A stretch of 10,409 nt of DNA from Odoribacteraceae bacterium (lineage in GTDB: Bacteria > Bacteroidota > Bacteroidia > Bacteroidales > Marinifilaceae), in assembly GCA_031259905.1 (NCBI GenBank), contig JAIRKS010000066.1, positions 1 through 10,409 of the forward strand, given 5' to 3'. A model generated the notes under the pieces. The model saw only the letters and a program-made list of their open reading frames with translations, ran no database searches and was not told the origin of the DNA. Both the position numbers and the translations under genes were made by a program. Positions within the stretch are counted from its first letter, which is position 1; each line of letters begins with the position of its first letter. Positions 7,416 through 10,409 of the stretch are shown here, piece after piece.

Positions 7416-7458
7416 CCTCATGACCACACGAGAAGAATTTTAACCCCATGACCACACG
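7403..7458 (+). repeat. 28-bp tandem duplication at gene junction
   Basis: Bases 7403-7430 and 7431-7458 are identical except for one position (T at 7418, C at 7446). Each copy contains the last codons and TAA stop of the PdxA-like gene, a 4-base spacer, and an ATG with the first codons of the GH125 gene (ATGACCACACG). The first ATG (7420) reads only seven codons before the duplicated TAA (7441-7443); the second ATG (7448) starts the real GH125 gene. Confidence 0.95.
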
Positions 7459-8866
7459 AAGAGACTTCTTGAAAAAAGGAGGACTACTCCTGGCTGCCAC
7501 AGCCGTGAACGCGACACCCCTGAAACACGCGCTGGCCAACACGGGAAAGTTCGAAAGCAAGCGACCGCCGCTGGCCGACCGCAAGTTCACCTCGCGGGCG
7601 GTAGAAGAATTGATCGCGACAACCAAATCAAAACTAAAAGACCCCAAGCTCGCCTGGATGTTTGAAAACTGCTTCCCGAACACCCTGGACACCACCGTCG
7701 ACTTCCGGGTAGAAAACGGGAGACCGGACACCTTCGTGATCACGGGAGACATCAACGCCATGTGGCTACGGGACTCCGCCGCGCAAGTCTGGCCATACAT
7801 CCCCCTCTGCACGCGGGACGAGCCGCTACGCCTCCTCCTCGCCGGGGTGATTAACAGACAAACGCGCTGCATCCTTCTCGATCCCTACGCGAACAGCTTC
7901 ACGCGGGAAGACAAACCAAGCGAGTGGGCGTCGGACATCACGCGAATGAAACCGTACATACACGAGCGCAAGTGGGAAATCGACTCCCTCTGCTACCCCG
8001 CGCGGCTCGCCTACCACTACTGGAAAACAACCGGGGACACAAGCATCTTCGACGCGGAATGGAAAGAAGCCGCGCGACTCGTGTTACAGACCTTCCGGGA
8101 ACAACAACGAAAAGAGGGACACGGCCCGTACTCCTTCATGCGAAAAACCGAAAGACAACTCGACACCGTCTGCAACGACGGGCACGGGCACCCGGTCAAC
8201 CCCGTCGGGATGATCGTCTCCACCTTCCGCCCATCGGACGACGCCACCACCTTCGGCTTCCTCGTACCCTCCAACCTGTTCGCCATCGTCTCCCTGCGAC
8301 AGATCGCCGAAATATCGAGAAACGTCACCCGCGACGCGCACCTCGCCAATCACTGCGAAAAACTAGCCGACGAGGTACAAGCCGCCGTCGAGCAACACGC
8401 CATCGTCAACCACCCCACCCGTGGAAAAGTATACGCCTACGAGGTCGATGGCTTCGGGAACGCCTACCTTACCGACGACGCCAACATCCCCAGCCTGCTC
8501 TCCCTCCCCTACCTCGGGGCCGTGGACCCCGCCGACCCCGTCTACCGGAACACCCGCGAGCTCGTATGGAGCACGGGAAACCCCTACTTCTTCCGGGGAA
8601 AAGCCGCCGAGGGAATCGGGGGACCGCACATCGGGCACGACATGATATGGCCCATGAGCATCATCGCGCGCGCCATGACAAGCAACAGCGACGAGGAAAT
8701 CACCCGCGCCATCCGCGTCCTTCGCGACACCGACGCCGACACCGGCTTCATGCACGAATCCTTCCACAAGGACAACCCCGCGCGATTCACCCGCCGCTGG
8801 TTCGCCTGGGCGAACACCCTCTTCGGGGAACTCATCGTGAAACACGCGGCACTCCTGGCCAGGTAA
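7448..8866 (+). CDS. Tat-exported GH125 exo-alpha-1,6-mannosidase
   Basis: GH125 enzymes are metal-independent inverting exo-alpha-1,6-mannosidases acting on N-glycan cores or yeast mannan side chains. The 472-residue product opens with a twin-arginine signal (TRRDFLKK, residues 3-10, then GGLLLAATAVNATPL), so it should be folded in the cytoplasm and exported to the periplasm. The catalytic domain spans about 45-470, with GDINAMWLRDSAAQVWPY (100-117), WEIDSLCYPA (176-185), FRPSDDAT (260-267), DDANIPSLLSLPYLG (343-357), GIGGPH (389-394) and the MHESFH block (435-440). Glu437 is the likely base and Asp264 or Asp265 the likely acid; the 172-173 residue spacing agrees with the Asp220/Glu393 pair I recall for the Clostridium perfringens enzyme. 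The ATG at 7448 is chosen because it gives the Tat motif; an identical upstream ATG (7420) leads to a stop. No SusCD or GH92 partner is in view. Confidence 0.93.
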   Translation: MTTRRDFLKKGGLLLAATAVNATPLKHALANTGKFESKRPPLADRKFTSRAVEELIATTKSKLKDPKLAWMFENCFPNTLDTTVDFRVENGRPDTFVITGDINAMWLRDSAAQVWPYIPLCTRDEPLRLLLAGVINRQTRCILLDPYANSFTREDKPSEWASDITRMKPYIHERKWEIDSLCYPARLAYHYWKTTGDTSIFDAEWKEAARLVLQTFREQQRKEGHGPYSFMRKTERQLDTVCNDGHGHPVNPVGMIVSTFRPSDDATTFGFLVPSNLFAIVSLRQIAEISRNVTRDAHLANHCEKLADEVQAAVEQHAIVNHPTRGKVYAYEVDGFGNAYLTDDANIPSLLSLPYLGAVDPADPVYRNTRELVWSTGNPYFFRGKAAEGIGGPHIGHDMIWPMSIIARAMTSNSDEEITRAIRVLRDTDADTGFMHESFHKDNPARFTRRWFAWANTLFGELIVKHAALLAR

Positions 8867-9022
8867 AACAGCAAAACAGCAAGAAACAAAACCGCCACGC
8901 CAGCGGGAAAACACCCGCGAAAAACAAACACCAGGAAAACCCGTCACCCCGTGCACCGGCTCGAAAGCGAACGGCACGTCACGCCCCCCCTCGTCGCGCG
9001 CGGGAAACAGAAAAGTGGACAC

Positions 9023-10270
9023 ATGAAACAAACAACCTGGAAACGAAACGTCACGTTATTCCTCGCCGGGCAAGCCATCACGCTATTCGGCTCCATGCTC
9101 GTGCAATACGCCATCATGTGGCACATCACGCTGGCCACGCGATCGGGCGCGGCGATGACGCTCTACGTCATCGTTGGCATCCTGCCGACATTCATCATCT
9201 CCCCCTTCGGCGGCGCGTGGGCAGACCGTCACGACCGTAAAAAACTCATCAACCTCGCCGACGGCGGCATCGCGCTCGTGACGTTAGCCGTCGCCGCGTT
9301 CTACATGCTCGGACGCGAATCCACCTGGATACTATTCGCCTGCGCCGCGGCGCGTGCCCTGGGCCAAGGAATACAAGTGCCGGCCGTCAGCGCGTTCATC
9401 CCGGACATCACCCCGCCGGGACACCTCGTCAAGGTAAACGGCATCAACACCAGCATACAATCATTCATCCAGCTCGTCTCCCCCGCGGCGAGCGGCGCGC
9501 TGCTCACGTTCATGCCCTTCCAGACGGTATTCCTCGTCGACGTGATCACGGCCGCCGCGGGCATCACCATCCTTTACTTCTTCGTGAAAACACCCGCGAG
9601 ACAAACCGCCGTCGCGCCCCCCCCTTCCGCCAAAAACTACTTCCACGACCTCCGCGAGGGCTTCCGGTACATCCGGACACGAAAATTCATCAAGCGACTC
9701 CTCCTGATCACCACCGTTCTACACGTGATGATCTCGCCCGCGGCCTTCCTGACCCCCTTGCAAGTCGCGCGCGACTTCGGCACGGGAGTATGGCGACTGA
9801 CCGCCATAGAAATCGCCTTCTCGGCAGGAATGATGCTTGGCGGCATTGCCATCGGCCTCCGGGGCGACTTCCGCGACAAGCTCCGCGTCATGGCGTGGGC
9901 GTGCGTGCTCAACGGCACGGGAATCATCCTGCTGGGCGTGCTGGACAACTTCTGGTGGTACCTGGCGGCGATGTTCTTCCTCGGAACGTGCATCCCCTTG
10001 TACTTCACCCCCGGCACGACCATCTTCCAGACCAGCGTCGCGCCTGAATACACGGGACGCTTCTTCGGCATCTTCGTCATGATCGCCACGCTCGTGACAC
10101 CCGCGGGAATGTTAATCTTCGGCCCCCTGGGCGACGCGGTAAACATCGACTTCCTCCTCCTGGGGAGCGGCGCGATCATCGCTCTACTGGCACTCCCGCT
10201 CTGGCGAAGCAAGATCCCGCGGGAGACCGGGAAAAGCGACAGTGCCGCGTCCAGGACAGACGCGCCTTGA
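9023..10270 (+). CDS. MefA-like MFS efflux transporter
   Basis: This 415-residue inner-membrane protein belongs to the major facilitator superfamily and resembles the MFS_3/EntS and macrolide-efflux (MefA) branch. About 12 hydrophobic segments are visible in two halves, joined by a cytoplasmic linker around 190-225 (PARQTAVAPPPSAK). Features shared with MefA are an early AGQAITLFGS (15-24), motif A-like GGAWADRHDRKK (63-74), LVSPAASG (151-158), FSAGMMLGG (266-274) and PEYTGRFFGIF (341-351). The substrate is unknown; such proteins export many compounds, and resistance should not be assumed. The ATG at 9023 matches the family N-terminus (WKRNVTLFLAGQ). An in-frame GTG at 8951 would add 24 polar residues and is rejected. 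The 156 bases after the GH125 stop hold no terminator or recognisable promoter, so co-transcription with GH125 is likely. The linker codons contain an 8-C run (9617-9624). Confidence 0.9.
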   Translation: MKQTTWKRNVTLFLAGQAITLFGSMLVQYAIMWHITLATRSGAAMTLYVIVGILPTFIISPFGGAWADRHDRKKLINLADGGIALVTLAVAAFYMLGRESTWILFACAAARALGQGIQVPAVSAFIPDITPPGHLVKVNGINTSIQSFIQLVSPAASGALLTFMPFQTVFLVDVITAAAGITILYFFVKTPARQTAVAPPPSAKNYFHDLREGFRYIRTRKFIKRLLLITTVLHVMISPAAFLTPLQVARDFGTGVWRLTAIEIAFSAGMMLGGIAIGLRGDFRDKLRVMAWACVLNGTGIILLGVLDNFWWYLAAMFFLGTCIPLYFTPGTTIFQTSVAPEYTGRFFGIFVMIATLVTPAGMLIFGPLGDAVNIDFLLLGSGAIIALLALPLWRSKIPRETGKSDSAASRTDAP

Positions 10271-10323
10271 CCTGCCGACATTCCTCGAAATACAACGAAC
10301 CTTCCTCCCCCCCACCTGACCAG

Positions 10324-10349
10324 GCAGGGGGAAAATGGTTTCCCCCTGC
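10324..10349. repeat. Perfect 11-bp hairpin after MFS gene
   Basis: GCAGGGGGAAA (10324-10334) is perfectly complementary to TTTCCCCCTGC (10339-10349) with an ATGG loop. It lies 53 bases after the MFS stop and would fold very stably, but neither strand has a T tract after it, so it is not a textbook terminator. It may stabilise the mRNA 3' end or belong to a dispersed palindromic repeat family. Confidence 0.8.
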
Positions 10350-10359
10350 ACCCCCTCCA

Positions 10360-10375
10360 GCCCATTAGCATGGGC
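10360..10375. repeat. Second short hairpin near window end
   Basis: GCCCAT (10360-10365) and ATGGGC (10370-10375) form a perfect 6-bp stem with a TAGC loop, 10 bases after the larger hairpin. It is followed by GGGCAAAAAACCGG. Together the two make a compact paired-palindrome block with no coding capacity; the remaining 34 bases to the window end show nothing recognisable. Confidence 0.65.
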
Positions 10376-10409
10376 GGGCAAAAAACCGGACGGACGTGAC
10401 GGGGGGACG

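Noticed and set aside
8903..8918. GCGGG/CCCGC hairpin after GH125
   Set aside because: It has only five pairs with a 6-base loop and A-rich flanks, with no T tract on the plus strand, so it is not a supported terminator.
8951..9022. GTG start giving the MFS protein a 24-residue extension
   Set aside because: The extension is polar and unlike MFS N-termini, while the ATG at 9023 gives the family-typical start.
8363..9031. 222-codon antisense open frame
   Set aside because: It is antisense to GH125, Gly/Val/Glu-rich and without a recognisable motif. Lack of stops follows from the low T content of the plus strand.
7924..9240. 438-codon plus-strand open frame overlapping GH125 and the MFS gene
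   Set aside because: The translation is dominated by Arg, His and Pro with no domain, as expected from reading C-rich codons in the wrong frame. It crosses two recognisable genes.

Overview
The window looks like chromosomal DNA of a GC-rich member of the Bacteroidales (phylum Bacteroidota). The protein sequences of MutS2, the DUF1573 protein, S15, PNPase and the PdxA relative all have a Bacteroidales flavour. Start codons lack strong Shine-Dalgarno sequences and sit in A-rich leaders. The one gene pair that diverges does so across an intergenic region with weak matches to the Bacteroidota promoter consensus (TTTG / TAnnTTTG). The species cannot be named from the sequence alone.

Layout. Bases 81-245 hold a tiny, very basic hypothetical gene (+). 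It faces a leftward two-gene operon made of an exported DUF1573 protein (2786-3493) followed, with a 17-bp overlap, by mutS2 (316-2802). A 197-bp divergent promoter region (3494-3690) separates that operon from the rightward genes. These are rpsO (3691-3960) with a strong terminator, then pnp (4071-6254) with a second terminator. From 6327 to the end there is a rightward accessory cluster with no terminator between its genes: a PdxA-fold protein that has lost nearly all PdxA active-site residues (6327-7415), a Tat-exported GH125 exo-alpha-1,6-mannosidase (7448-8866), and a MefA-like major facilitator exporter (9023-10270). After it come two compact hairpins (10324-10375) and the window end.

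How it fits together. The left two thirds are housekeeping: RNA turnover (PNPase), the ribosome (S15) and recombination or ribosome-collision control (MutS2). The right third is the unusual part. A catalytically gutted PdxA paralogue is joined to a mannosidase gene by an almost perfect 28-bp tandem duplication. This duplication copies the stop codon of the first gene and the start codon of the second, and creates a 7-codon mini-ORF between them. The best candidate for something undescribed is this PdxA-fold pseudoenzyme and its link with the GH125 gene. I see no CRISPR array, tRNA, rRNA, insertion sequence or phage gene.
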